A stretch of DNA of 64,000 nucleotides from Bacillus sp. ISL-45 (GTDB taxonomy: Bacteria; Bacillota; Bacilli; Bacillales; Cytobacillaceae), in NCBI RefSeq assembly GCF_018613195.1, contig NZ_JAGGQQ010000004.1, positions 1-64,000 of the forward strand, read 5' to 3'. Positions 1 through 8,136 of the stretch are shown piece by piece; position 1 is the stretch's first letter, and each line of letters opens with the position of its first letter. The notes under the pieces are model-generated. The model saw only the letters and a program-made list of their open reading frames with translations, was not told where the DNA came from and did no database searches. The position numbers were made by a program, and so were the translations under genes.

Positions 1-21
1 CATTAATATGGACTTGACTTT

Positions 22-222
22 CTATCGGACACTTTTCTCGCTTCATCCCTTCCGTTTGGCCGATAGAGCCCTTCTATCGGACACTTTTCTCGCTCCATCC
101 CTTCCGTTTGGCCGATAGAGCCCTTCTAACGGACACTTTTCTCGCTCCATCCCTTCCGTTTGGCCGATAGAGCCCTTCTATCGGACACTTTTCCTCGTTC
201 ATGGCCTCTGTTTGCCCGATAG
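22..222 (+). repeat. Array A1: four 52-bp tandem units (type A)
   Basis: Four direct repeats start at 22, 74, 126 and 178, an exact 52-bp period. Each unit runs from CTATCGGACACTTTTC through a variable C/T-rich linker to GTTTGGCCGATAG. At each junction the right end of one unit and the left end of the next form a palindrome (CCGATAGA, 5-nt loop, TCTATCGG). The third unit has CTAACGG, which breaks one base pair. The last unit is more diverged (GTTTGCCCGATAG). No gene lies inside. Type A is also found at 12299 and 34215. Confidence 0.95.
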
Positions 223-286
223 AGCTTTCCAGTAGCCGTCATAACTGCGAAGACCACCGCTCCGTTCTCAAAAAAAGAAAACTCAC

Positions 287-320
287 AAAAAAAAACAACC
301 GGCCCCACCTGCGCCGGTTG
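287..320 (-). terminator. Rho-independent terminator
   Basis: Read on the minus strand this is a perfect 8-bp stem (CAACCGGC/GCCGGTTG) followed directly by a run of nine T. It would end a minus-strand transcript coming from the 417-476 reading frame. It lies between that frame and array A1, so A1 is probably not transcribed from this side. Confidence 0.8.
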
Positions 321-416
321 CTGCGATAGCCACACTTGCTATCCTGCCTAGTATCTATTTTAATAGAGTAAAATAAAGTTCATTGCCGTTATTTGTTAAG
401 ACATTTTAAACAATTG

Positions 417-476
417 TTAAAGCAGATAGAAGTGGGCACATACCAATAAGAAATTTATGATGACTTTGTAAACCAT
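417..476 (-). CDS. Possible 19-residue hydrophobic peptide
   Basis: A 19-codon frame starts with ATG eight bases after a good ribosome binding site (AAGGAG). The product is strongly hydrophobic after a short basic start (MVYKV...), with one Cys and one His. It has its own terminator about 100 bases downstream and is separated from the S41 gene by another terminator, so it would be its own short transcript. Size and hydrophobicity resemble type I toxin or small membrane peptides, but I recognise no family, and a chance frame is possible. Confidence 0.4.
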   Translation of the reverse strand: MVYKVIINFLLVCAHFYLL

Positions 477-548
477 CGCCAACACTCCTTATATTGAGAG
501 TACCTTACATTTATACTTTAACACACTATTGTAAAGATGAATTAAAAG

Positions 549-583
549 AAATACGGCTATTTTGTAAACTTTTTACCGTATTT
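549..583 (-). terminator. Probable terminator after S41 gene
   Basis: The inverted repeat AAATACGG/CCGTATTT has an 18-19-nt loop, and on the minus strand it is followed by TTTCTTTT. It begins five bases beyond the stop of the S41 peptidase gene. The loop is long for a terminator. Confidence 0.55.
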
Positions 584-587
584 TCTA

Positions 588-1829
588 TTAATATGTAGAT
601 AAGTTAGAGGATACCAGTTTCATCGCTGCAGCCAGGTCGACATCATCTTCCAGATGTCTCGGTGACCATGGAATATAAATATGGGGTTCAATCCCCACTC
701 CTGTCATGCCCCGACCATGATCAATTCTGGACAAACGCGAGGTCGGATACCATAGTTCATAGCCCTCTTCCCAACGGTGGATTGCCAGGTTCGCATAATC
801 GTTCAACCCTGCAGTGGGTCTTCCAATTACGGTGATTTTACTGGATTTCTTGCAAGTTTCAACAAACGAGTCCCCGGCACTGCCACAATAAACATCCGTC
901 ATTACAATAATGGATTTAGGCACGGACTTTCCCTTAACAAAAGTATCTGGAATAAATTCACTAAAATCGAATTCGACAAAACCTTTACCGCTATTCCGAT
1001 CCCATTCTCGCTGCCATGCTCTCAAGAAAACCAATGTCTGTTCATCCCGTACGCCTTTCATCTGCTCCTCTACCATTGCAAGCTGCCTGTCTGAGTTGGC
1101 TCCGGTACAGTTGAAAAGCATTTTTTCATCCGGGTCCGCCAGCTCCACTCCTTCTTCTGGCATCAAATATGGCAGAAGGTTAAAATAACTTGCGTCACCT
1201 CCGCCATAATTCACTCTTACATCAATTATCCAGTTTTCAATAGACTCAAGGAGGTCTTTATGCTCCTCGATCATCTTTATAATCGAATCCGGATCCGCAA
1301 AATCCGTTATCGTCATCAAAAGAGTCTTATCATTCAAGGGCTCGACAGAATATACGGGCTGATACTCACCCTTTGGATAAAAACGAAACCGTATCTCCTG
1401 CCCGGCATCCGTTTCACCATACTCATAAAGCGCAAGTATTGGCGCCCATTTTTCCCGTTCGGTATGGCTCTCATTCAACAGCCTCGCATGCCGCTCCCTT
1501 AGCTCCGGAATGGACCACCCGCCAATCGCTGTGAATGCCATACCTTTTTCAAGACGCTCCTCTGATCCGACCTCGGTGACATAAAGCCTCTCCTCATACC
1601 GTCTTACCTTAAACCCTCTATCTTTCCCGACATTTTTCTCAGCATCCGTTTCTGTAAAATAGATATGATTATCTCTGAAGTCAAGTAAGTATTCATTTAC
1701 AACACTAGCAAAATTATCACCTTGAATCTTCCCCAAAAAATGCTCAGGCCGGTCTCAGCGTTCCTTGTCCTTCCATCCTGCGTAGTCATTGTGCATAATA
1801 TGGACAATTTCTTTAAAAATAGCTTCCAT
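588..1829 (-). pseudogene. S41-family (C-terminal processing) peptidase with in-frame TGA
   Basis: The product matches S41 serine peptidases: an IIDVR-NYGGG stretch and the nucleophile motif CGSAGDS in the C-terminal half. The natural start is ATG at 1829, preceded by AGGAGGGG and one base after the stop of the GNAT gene, so the two form an operon. From there the frame reads MEAIFKEIVHIMHNDYAGWK and then meets TGA at 1755-1757 (codon 25), between ...KER and DRPEHF. From memory, relatives carry Trp here, so one change (TGG to TGA) explains it. The remaining open frame from 1736 could only start at a TTG with no ribosome binding site. Inactive unless the stop is misread or is a sequence error. 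Confidence 0.8.
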
Positions 1830-1830
1830 A

Positions 1831-2295
1831 CTACCCCTCCTGCTTACATTTAAAAACGCTTATGTAATACTCCTCTTCTGGAAAATCGCCGACAAATTCG
1901 AAGCCATTCTCACTGTAAAAGTCTTTTAATTTCGCACTTCCTGCCCAACAATCTAGATACAGTTCTCCTCCTAGCCGCCGGGCATATTCGCCTGCCCAGC
2001 ATGTAATTACAGAGCCATATCCCTTTCCCTGATACTCCGGTTGAATGGCAATTTGATACAGAAACTTTCCGCTCTTTCCTACATGCCAATCATTCAAAAC
2101 TTTCATTCCGAATGTAGCAATAACATTCCCTCCAACTGTTCCCACGTACAAAAACCCTAGCTGATCCACAAGCTTTTCCTCATCCCAGGGATAGGACCAC
2201 TGGTTGATCCCTTTATCAAGTAAAGCCAATGACACGGAATTTAATATAGACAGTATTTCCTTAACATCCTCTGGCTTTGCTGGCCGAATTTCCAT
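1831..2295 (-). CDS. GNAT family N-acetyltransferase
   Basis: A 154-residue single-domain acetyltransferase of the GCN5 superfamily, which transfers acetyl from acetyl-CoA to an amine; the substrate is unknown. The acetyl-CoA pyrophosphate loop is visible as QGKGYG at residues 89-94, after the usual beta-4 segment (LYQIAIQPEY). The C-terminal LKDFYSENGFEFVG is the typical GNAT end. It lies between the methyltransferase gene (8-nt gap) and the S41 gene (1-nt gap), as part of a minus-strand run of small enzymes. Confidence 0.9.
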   Translation of the reverse strand: MEIRPAKPEDVKEILSILNSVSLALLDKGINQWSYPWDEEKLVDQLGFLYVGTVGGNVIATFGMKVLNDWHVGKSGKFLYQIAIQPEYQGKGYGSVITCWAGEYARRLGGELYLDCWAGSAKLKDFYSENGFEFVGDFPEEEYYISVFKCKQEG

Positions 2296-2302
2296 CCGGT
2301 TG

Positions 2303-3043
2303 TCATTCCCCTCGCTTCGTACTGGAAATCATCAATACCAGCGGAATTCTCATCCTGCGTTCGTACTCTTCCAGGCTGGAAAAGTTCTCCCGCCTCGGGA
2401 TTCCTTCTCTCAAATCCTTAACCATGAAACCGGCAGCCAATAAAAGCTGGAAGTACTCCTCGACTGTCCGATGGTATTTTATTACCTTTTTCCCAATCCA
2501 CGGTTCGACCCGTTCGCCCTGCTTAAAATAGTCATCCACTACCCAATCAATTCTTCTGCCCGAGCCTTCTGCACTTTTCGTCGAGGAGGTAAGAACCGGA
2601 TGCTGAACGCTGAAGATGAACTTCCCGCCAGGCACTAGTGAATCATGAACCTTTTTAAAGATGCTCGATAAATCAGCTAAATAATGGAGAGCAAAACGTG
2701 AAACGACAAGATCAGATTCCTCTGGCTGCGGTTGCCATTCTTCCATTGAAGAGTGTATTACCCGGCCAATAGTTCCTTCCAGACTTTCAGCTGCAGCCAG
2801 CACCATATTCTGCGAGCCTTCCACTCCTAGATAAGAAGCTCCGCCTCGTTGTAATAGCTCAACCCCAATTTCCGCATCACCGCATCCTAAATCCAGAATT
2901 CTTTTTCCAGTTGCATTTCCTATCATCTCTAGCAAAATAGGCTTTTCAATGATATTGTTTGGACTTTCCGGCCTGTTTCTCCGCTTCATATAACTCTCGT
3001 AAAATTCCCCTTCGTCATAAACAGAGGCACCTCTGAACTCCAT
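2303..3043 (-). CDS. Class I SAM-dependent methyltransferase
   Basis: 246 residues with a Rossmann-type methyltransferase core. Motif I is ILDLGCGDAEIG at residues 49-60, followed by an acidic residue at the end of strand 2 (GVEGS). LVVSRFALHYL is the post-motif II region and LVPGGKFIFSV is motif III. This resembles the UbiE/Methyltransf_11 group; the substrate cannot be told. It is first in the short run methyltransferase-GNAT-S41, with a 240-base gap upstream that probably holds the promoter. Confidence 0.88.
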   Translation of the reverse strand: MEFRGASVYDEGEFYESYMKRRNRPESPNNIIEKPILLEMIGNATGKRILDLGCGDAEIGVELLQRGGASYLGVEGSQNMVLAAAESLEGTIGRVIHSSMEEWQPQPEESDLVVSRFALHYLADLSSIFKKVHDSLVPGGKFIFSVQHPVLTSSTKSAEGSGRRIDWVVDDYFKQGERVEPWIGKKVIKYHRTVEEYFQLLLAAGFMVKDLREGIPRRENFSSLEEYERRMRIPLVLMISSTKRGE

Positions 3044-3182
3044 CCTATCCCCTCCGCATCCTAATAAATGCTATTTTCACATTTCATTTTTACAGCTTCC
3101 GAACTACTCTTTGCTTCCACGTTTGGAAAGGTAATAGCTCTTTTCGAGAGAAAACGTTTAAACTGGGATTGCATTAAAACTT

Positions 3183-3209
3183 GTAAAAAACCCAAGTGCC
3201 GGTTTTTAC
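3183..3209 (-). terminator. Possible terminator after GyrI-like gene
   Basis: GTAAAAA-CC pairs with GGTTTTTAC around a 7-base loop, with a T-run on the minus strand. It sits about 75 bases past the stop of the gene at 3285. The rest of the 3044-3284 gap shows nothing clear beyond this hairpin. Confidence 0.5.
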
Positions 3210-3284
3210 TTTTGCTTATGCAAGCAATAAAGTTTCGAAAAGAGCCCTAAAGAAAGACAAATCCTTAATATATTACCATATATC

Positions 3285-3719
3285 TTAAGCTTTAATAGGA
3301 ATATATATTTCTACTTCCTCCACGTCATTTTCCGCTGGATGGTAGGTTTCTAAGATGAAATTTTCCAAAGTATCCCGCGAGTAGCCCTGTTCATCAATCC
3401 ATTGATCCAGCGTTGAATATAAACTGCCCATCTCTGTCCCTTTTCCTCTAATCATTCCATATGTATGCTGTATATCAAGAAATTCCGCTCCTTCGGGTAA
3501 GGTATCCGCCTCACTTGCCAATACCCCTACATAGAAAGTTCCCTCAGTATGGCTCTCACTCGCTTTAGGCTCGTACACCGCAACTTCAGTTCCCGCTAGA
3601 TTTGACGCTCTCTGTAAAAATTGATGTGCTGCCTTCGGGATTAACTCAGCATAATCTTTGTAAAGCCCTGTGTGTTTCTCAGCAATGATTTTAAATTCCT
3701 TTTTCACAACCTGGCACAT
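3285..3719 (-). CDS. GyrI-like / AraC effector-binding domain protein
   Basis: A 144-residue stand-alone GyrI-like (AraC_E_bind, SOUL-like fold) domain with no DNA-binding part. The pattern is typical: a start ending in IIAEKHTG, a middle -FYVGVLAS-, then YGMIRGKG, a helix with LDQWIDEQGY, and the C-terminal EVEIYIPIKA. Such domains bind small hydrophobic or cationic molecules, and some act as drug sensors or weak hydrolases. Two further members lie at 7097 and 60708. The role here is unknown. Confidence 0.85.
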   Translation of the reverse strand: MCQVVKKEFKIIAEKHTGLYKDYAELIPKAAHQFLQRASNLAGTEVAVYEPKASESHTEGTFYVGVLASEADTLPEGAEFLDIQHTYGMIRGKGTEMGSLYSTLDQWIDEQGYSRDTLENFILETYHPAENDVEEVEIYIPIKA

Positions 3720-3730
3720 AATATAGTCTC

Positions 3731-4498
3731 CTAAAAAAATTCATATAAACCTTCTTCAAAATATTGGAATTCTTCATCCGTAACTCTGTAACGAGTATAT
3801 CCTTCATAAAACGCAGCCAACAATTCAGGATTGTTTCTTATCTTTCGAGTAGCCAAAGCCTCATCATAACGTGGATCGCCAAGGGTCATACCAGCTACGT
3901 CAATGAACACCCTGACTTCCCCTTCAATCACCAGCACATTATCTGATGTGCAATCTCCGTGGACCATAGTTTGTTTTACATAATTGGGTTTATTGGCGAT
4001 CAACTGTTCCAGCAATTCCAGGCTGCCATCTGCTTGACCTGATTCAGCGTATTTACGAGCTCTATTCAGCTGGGTTTCCAGCCAGTCAGAATCTGTCATG
4101 AATACAGGCTCTTGTTCATGAAGCTGCATCATAAACTGGCCAAAACTGCGGATTAGTCTCTGCTGTTCACAGCTTGATCCGGCATTTTTTAATGCAGCAG
4201 TCAGAGAGATTCCTTTCTCAAACGACATCAGCAAATGGCTTGCATGCTCATCTTCCATGAATCCATATAATCTTGGTACCGGTATTGATCTCTGTAATGA
4301 CAAACTCTCAAGAACCTCCGCCTCGGACTTTAGCCACTCTCGATATTTTTCCTTAAAGGCACTTTTCAGGAGGTAAGTCCCGTCTCCGGTGAAAATCCGG
4401 CTAACTTCAGAAGTGCAACCTTGATCAGGAAGCTTAACAATCTTTTTTATCTCACCTAGAACATCCTTAAAGAATGCCTGACTATTCCTCATTTCCAT
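3731..4498 (-). CDS. Aminoglycoside phosphotransferase (APH) family kinase
   Basis: A protein-kinase-like small-molecule kinase, about 255 residues. The catalytic loop is MVHGDCTSDNVLV (HGDxxxxN) and the metal-binding Asp is in VFIDVAGMTLGDPRYD, which replaces the more usual DWE. An ATP-binding N-lobe precedes them. I chose ATG 4498 because GGGGGAA lies 7 bases upstream; a longer frame from TTG 4552 lacks this. Members phosphorylate aminoglycosides, macrolides, homoserine, thiamine and others, so resistance should not be assumed. It follows the P-loop kinase gene closely. Confidence 0.82.
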   Translation of the reverse strand: MEMRNSQAFFKDVLGEIKKIVKLPDQGCTSEVSRIFTGDGTYLLKSAFKEKYREWLKSEAEVLESLSLQRSIPVPRLYGFMEDEHASHLLMSFEKGISLTAALKNAGSSCEQQRLIRSFGQFMMQLHEQEPVFMTDSDWLETQLNRARKYAESGQADGSLELLEQLIANKPNYVKQTMVHGDCTSDNVLVIEGEVRVFIDVAGMTLGDPRYDEALATRKIRNNPELLAAFYEGYTRYRVTDEEFQYFEEGLYEFF

Positions 4499-4554
4499 GT
4501 TTGTTCCCCCAAACCTTTGCCATCCGGCAACAAAATAACCCCTTCCTTGCAAAC

Positions 4555-5115
4555 TTACAAACTAAAATACTCCTTTATCTGCTGTGCCGCTTCAGCTGCG
4601 TTTAAATGCGTGTTATTTATTCGAATATAATTCTCTCTATCAATCTCACCTGCATATGAATTCAGGCGGTATTGGTCCATCGACTTTACCAGGTCCTGCT
4701 CCGACCATTGCAGATTTCGTTTTGATGGCTTATGCTGGAGCCGATGAGGGCTTTTATTACGTTCGAGTCTTTCATCCACATTCGCTTCCAATTCCACAAA
4801 ATACACCGTTCCGCCCTCTGACTCGAATATCTTGCATACTTGATTTACATAACCCCAGTCTTCCTGCATATCAAATGCCCAGACATATGTAAAGACCAAG
4901 CCATATTGGTCGCTTTTTGCCATTGACTTAAAAATTTCCTGGCGAAAGAGTCCGACTAATCGCTTCCCTTCCTTTGTCCCGTAGTCAAAAAAAGGATTAA
5001 CCAGATCAATCGTCATATGATTATGAAAAAGCTTTAAATCAGTTATCTTTTCAAGTTCATGCCCTACCGTCATTTTACCGACAGCCTGGGGCCCAAAAAT
5101 TAAAACAAATTTCAT
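4555..5115 (-). CDS. P-loop kinase-like protein (AAA/shikimate kinase fold)
   Basis: 186 residues with a Walker A at the very N-terminus (GPQAVGK, residues 8-14), then an acidic helix region and a basic lid-like segment (ERNKSPHRLQHKPSKR). Size and layout fit nucleotide or small-molecule kinases of the AAA_33/shikimate kinase type. The substrate is unknown. Its start overlaps the stop of the upstream VOC gene by 4 nt, which indicates translational coupling, and the APH-type kinase follows. Confidence 0.8.
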   Translation of the reverse strand: MKFVLIFGPQAVGKMTVGHELEKITDLKLFHNHMTIDLVNPFFDYGTKEGKRLVGLFRQEIFKSMAKSDQYGLVFTYVWAFDMQEDWGYVNQVCKIFESEGGTVYFVELEANVDERLERNKSPHRLQHKPSKRNLQWSEQDLVKSMDQYRLNSYAGEIDRENYIRINNTHLNAAEAAQQIKEYFSL

Positions 5116-5531
5116 GTTTCCTCCTTCACAAGCTTCTCTTTATAATGTGGGCTTAACTCACTCCACACGTCGAACTTATTTCCGTCGGGGTCACTAAAAA
5201 CAAAATTCCTGCCTGCATGGCCTCTGTTTTCAATCTCACCGACTTTGATTCCACGTTCCATAAACTCATTATGTAAATTTGCCAGAGACTCGAGACCATA
5301 CACTTCATAGGTTAGAATGAACCTTTCCTCCCCATTAATGTCCGTAAAGTTTGAACTCTGCCCCTGAGACTTCACCAAAAACAGACTGATATCAGCCAGG
5401 TCCATAATCGCCTTGTCTTCATCCAGATAATTCAGCTTAGCCATAAGCATATCTCGATACCAATTCGACGATTCCTTTGGATCCGCTACCGGTATATAAA
5501 TTGTTCCTACCCTGATTAATTGGTTTCTCAT
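5112..5531 (-). CDS. VOC (glyoxalase/bleomycin resistance) family protein
   Basis: About 139 residues with the paired beta-alpha-beta-beta-beta modules of the vicinal oxygen chelate fold: an opening VGTIYIPVADPKESSNWY, a central ILTYEVYGLESL, and the closing VFSDPDGNKFDVWSE, the usual metal-site end. ATG 5531 is preferred over GTG 5540 because GAGGTGAGG lies just upstream of it. VOC members include glyoxalases, dioxygenases and drug-binding proteins; the activity is not predictable. The stop overlaps the next gene by 4 nt. Confidence 0.85.
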   Translation of the reverse strand: MRNQLIRVGTIYIPVADPKESSNWYRDMLMAKLNYLDEDKAIMDLADISLFLVKSQGQSSNFTDINGEERFILTYEVYGLESLANLHNEFMERGIKVGEIENRGHAGRNFVFSDPDGNKFDVWSELSPHYKEKLVKEET

Positions 5532-5612
5532 TCGCCTCACCTCAGTATATAGATTCTCTACATTCTGGTATTTACCTTCTTATTTGTCTATATTTTCCTT
5601 TAGAATATATAA

Positions 5613-5636
5613 AGCACTCCCTAATTTGGGAGTGCT
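5613..5636 (-). terminator. Hairpin between the 5653 gene and the VOC operon
   Basis: A perfect 9-bp stem (AGCACTCCC/GGGAGTGCT) with a 6-base loop, just downstream of the minus-strand gene at 5653. The following sequence is T-poor (TTATATATTC), so it may be a weak terminator or an RNA 3' end. Confidence 0.55.
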
Positions 5637-5652
5637 TCTTGTCGGTCCTTCT

Positions 5653-5988
5653 TCACTCTTTATCTTTCCCCTTTATTTTCTCCCTGAGATCTTCTAACTC
5701 CTCGATGGATAGTCCGCCAAGCGCCTTTGAGATTTCGTCTTCAATCTCTTTTCTGTTTCTTTCACGGTATTGGTCCCACCACTCCCGGAGTCCTTCTGTG
5801 TTGTTGAGCAAATATTCAATATCAATGACCTCGACTTCATCATCGGATATATAGTTAAGCACAGCTGCCAACATATGGTTTAATCGTTCCACTTCATCTT
5901 TTGGTCCGGCCTGGTGCGTCACTTTTTCTTGCTGTTCATTTTCCTTTTCCTCTGAGTGATCTGCGGCTTTTCTTGGCAAAGGTCTCAC
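5653..5988 (-). CDS. Hypothetical charged protein
   Basis: 111 residues, very rich in Glu and Lys. A disordered basic/acidic start is followed by a compact part (DEVERLNHMLAAVLNYISDD, a region around WWDQYRERNRKEIEDEI, and the end SIEELEDLREKIKGKDKE) predicted to be mostly helical. It has no signal peptide, membrane segment or motif I recognise. It is monocistronic between a hairpin and a divergent membrane-protein gene. Codon use looks like a real gene. Confidence 0.7.
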   Translation of the reverse strand: MRPLPRKAADHSEEKENEQQEKVTHQAGPKDEVERLNHMLAAVLNYISDDEVEVIDIEYLLNNTEGLREWWDQYRERNRKEIEDEISKALGGLSIEELEDLREKIKGKDKE

Positions 5989-6051
5989 CTGCTTTTTACT
6001 CTTTTAAATGCATTATTCCCTCCAGCGCAGTTTTTATAGAAAAAGATTGCC

Positions 6052-6600
6052 ATGCATAAATTATCCTCTATGTTACATTTTAATGATGAGGTGGTACTCG
6101 TGCGAAAAAACCAAAAGAATTTATCCGTAGGATTTCTTTATATTTTGACAATTATAGGCATTTTCCTTTTACCCTTTGCGATTGTAAAACGTTCATTCAA
6201 GGATTGGGTTATCGTTTATCTTGTCAGTATTTTGGGCAACTCGATGGCAGATCGATACCTTGTTTCAAGAGGTTATCTGAAATACAATATCCGGCCTTTC
6301 AAAAAAAGCTTCAAGATCCATTTACCTTTTGACTATGTCCATTACCCTTTAATGCTTCTTTATTACAATCAATGGACACTCAATAGCAAGCCGCTGGGGA
6401 TTATCCTAAAACTATTTCCCTTTCTCCTCCCGCAAGTATTAGTCGAAACATTCGCGGCCAGGAAAACAAATTTTATCACCTGGAAAAGGGGATGGAGCTG
6501 GCAGCACTCCTTTATCAGCTTAGCCATTAAAATGTTAGTGTGCCGAGGCATCATTTCAACCATCCGTATGATCAACAGGGATGACCTTTCCGTGGATTAG
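6052..6600 (+). CDS. CBO0543-type integral membrane protein
   Basis: 182 residues with about four hydrophobic segments (FLYILTIIGIFLLPFAIV; WVIVYLVSILGNSM; a central HYPLMLLYYNQW region; and ILKLFPFLLPQVLVETF), ending with ITWKRGWSWQHSF. From memory this matches the CBO0543 family of Firmicutes membrane proteins of unknown function. ATG 6052 has a poor ribosome binding site. GTG 6100, preceded by GAGGTGG, is a credible alternative start just before the first membrane helix. Confidence 0.75.
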   Translation: MHKLSSMLHFNDEVVLVRKNQKNLSVGFLYILTIIGIFLLPFAIVKRSFKDWVIVYLVSILGNSMADRYLVSRGYLKYNIRPFKKSFKIHLPFDYVHYPLMLLYYNQWTLNSKPLGIILKLFPFLLPQVLVETFAARKTNFITWKRGWSWQHSFISLAIKMLVCRGIISTIRMINRDDLSVD

Positions 6601-6610
6601 TACACAAAAA

Positions 6611-6640
6611 AGACCAAATCTAAAATTGATTTGGTCTTTT
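6611..6640. terminator. Bidirectional terminator
   Basis: AGACCAAATC/GATTTGGTCT forms a perfect 10-bp stem with A-run and T-run flanks, between the convergent genes ending at 6600 and 6652. It serves both strands. Confidence 0.9.
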
Positions 6641-6651
6641 AAACGAATAAA

Positions 6652-7017
6652 TCATGATCGATGTCTTGTAAAACCTAGATAACGCGTTCCCTGGAAAGTC
6701 AGTTCTCCATAATCCCCTTCAACCAAATGGCCATACTCCTGACCGTCAACCTGCAGCTCCAGCCGGTCTCCACTATCGAATTCAAACGTCACATAATATA
6801 GGCTGCGGGCATTCGTTTCTCCCCCGCCACGCACGCTCGTTCTTTTCGTCACTACTTGAGCGTTAGAATTCACACGTGGTGACTGATTGTTTTTACTCCA
6901 GCTCCCTATGCTTTTAATGATTGTAAAAATTATGATTCCCATTACTAAAATAAAGATTGCTCCCATAAAAATCGGGACAAAAGTAAACATCCAATCCCCT
7001 TGTGCTTCTACCATCAT
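6652..7017 (-). CDS. DUF2500 domain-containing membrane protein
   Basis: 121 residues. One N-terminal membrane helix (FVPIFMGAIFILVMGIIIFTII, about residues 12-35) is followed by a small beta domain with YYVTFEFDSGDRLELQVDGQEYG and LTFQGTRYLGF, the pattern of DUF2500 proteins. It is anchored at the membrane; the domain side cannot be told. Function unknown. The start has GGGGAAG upstream. It ends at a terminator shared with the convergent gene. Confidence 0.82.
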   Translation of the reverse strand: MMVEAQGDWMFTFVPIFMGAIFILVMGIIIFTIIKSIGSWSKNNQSPRVNSNAQVVTKRTSVRGGGETNARSLYYVTFEFDSGDRLELQVDGQEYGHLVEGDYGELTFQGTRYLGFTRHRS

Positions 7018-7096
7018 GATAATCTTCCCCCTGTATTCATCTATATGTATTTATCTACGATTGAGGACGATATCAGGTTTCAAATACTTCCATGTT

Positions 7097-7561
7097 TTAC
7101 ACTTCAAAGGCAACTGTATCCATTAGTTCCACATCTATATTGGCAGGATCGGACCATTTATGAAAGGCTTCCAAATGCCATTTTTCCGTTAATCTCAGGT
7201 AGCCATTAGCTTCAATCCATTGATGCAGCTCGGTATACGCCTGCCTGATTTCACCGTTAGCACCTCTGTGTCTTAAAACGGCGTACATTTGACCAGGTAT
7301 GGTTAGGCCAACCATGTCTTCGGGAATCCCTTCATATTCTGAAACCTCAACACATACCAAATATCCGTCTTCCTCATTGGAACTATGTTCGACCACAAAA
7401 GCTCCATACTGAAAACCCGGATTTACTACATTGGCAATTTCACCCGTACGCTCACTCAACCACTTTGAAGCTTTCGGAATCTCGATGACATATTGGTCAC
7501 CTGGACACAACACCCGGAACCCCACCAACTTCAATCCTGGTAACTGTTTTACTTCTGGCAT
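7097..7561 (-). CDS. GyrI-like / effector-binding domain protein
   Basis: About 154 residues from ATG 7561, which has GGGGGAG upstream; a 17-codon longer frame overlaps the preceding gene and lacks this. GyrI-like fold: KLVGFRVLCPG at the start, a central GYLVCVEVSEYEGIPEDM, YAVLRHRGANGEIRQAYTELHQWIEANGY, and the end IDVELMDTVAFEV. A stand-alone domain with no helix-turn-helix. It lies about 50 bases after a GNAT gene, with which it probably forms an operon. Confidence 0.8.
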   Translation of the reverse strand: MPEVKQLPGLKLVGFRVLCPGDQYVIEIPKASKWLSERTGEIANVVNPGFQYGAFVVEHSSNEEDGYLVCVEVSEYEGIPEDMVGLTIPGQMYAVLRHRGANGEIRQAYTELHQWIEANGYLRLTEKWHLEAFHKWSDPANIDVELMDTVAFEV

Positions 7562-7612
7562 ATTTGACTCCCCCTTTTTTAACACTATACGCGAGCTGCC
7601 TGTCAAATCCAT

Positions 7613-8107
7613 TTAAACATCAAGATGATATATAAACATTTCTCCCTCTCTCCCCATTGCAGTAATGCCCTTGTCCACGAAGCCGCCTTTCTTATAAACA
7701 TTCTGTGCAACTACATTTGCATGATTTACAGCCAATATGATTTCATTTACATTTGGAAAATGCTTCTTAACAAAGGGGCCCAATAGCGTAATAGACTGTG
7801 ATGCAATACCTTTCCCCTGATACTCTGCATTTATTGAGTAAGCACGTAATAAAATTGCTTCTTTATTTTCGCTATAAGCTTTAACACCTTCCCATCCATG
7901 GAGGACAAAGAATCCTGCAGGCTGCCGCCCATACAATATGATCATTGGGTGCCTGTCTGGCTCAGAATCGCATTTTTCCAATGCATCGACCGGAAGTGCT
8001 GTATACCTTTGCTGCTCCTCAGACAAATTGTAATTCGACAGCAGCGCTTTATATTCTGGCTGGTAAAAGACCAAAGATACGATTTCTTTTTCAACAATTG
8101 ACATCAT
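7613..8107 (-). CDS. GNAT family N-acetyltransferase
   Basis: 164 residues. The acetyl-CoA loop is EYQGKGIASQSI near residue 97, after LLRAYSINAEY. The C-terminal part has VNHANVVAQNVYKKGGFVDKG, typical of GNAT motif B. The start ATG ATG follows AGGAGAG. Substrate unknown. It lies just downstream of the damaged NUDIX gene and just upstream of the GyrI-like gene. Confidence 0.87.
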   Translation of the reverse strand: MMSIVEKEIVSLVFYQPEYKALLSNYNLSEEQQRYTALPVDALEKCDSEPDRHPMIILYGRQPAGFFVLHGWEGVKAYSENKEAILLRAYSINAEYQGKGIASQSITLLGPFVKKHFPNVNEIILAVNHANVVAQNVYKKGGFVDKGITAMGREGEMFIYHLDV

Positions 8108-8136
8108 GATCTCTCCTAAAATGAATCACCAGTAAT

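Noticed and set aside
126-335. Minus-strand 69-codon frame over array A1
   Set aside because: It reads through the repeat and the terminator, has no ribosome binding site, and its composition follows the repeat.
3068-3250. Plus-strand 60-codon frame upstream of the GyrI-like gene
   Set aside because: No ribosome binding site, composition unlike protein, and it covers the probable promoter and terminator region between minus-strand genes.
7097-7612. Longer N-terminal start for the GyrI-like protein at 7612
   Set aside because: The extra 17 codons overlap the GNAT gene end and contain the GGGGGAG binding site of ATG 7561, so the shorter form is preferred.
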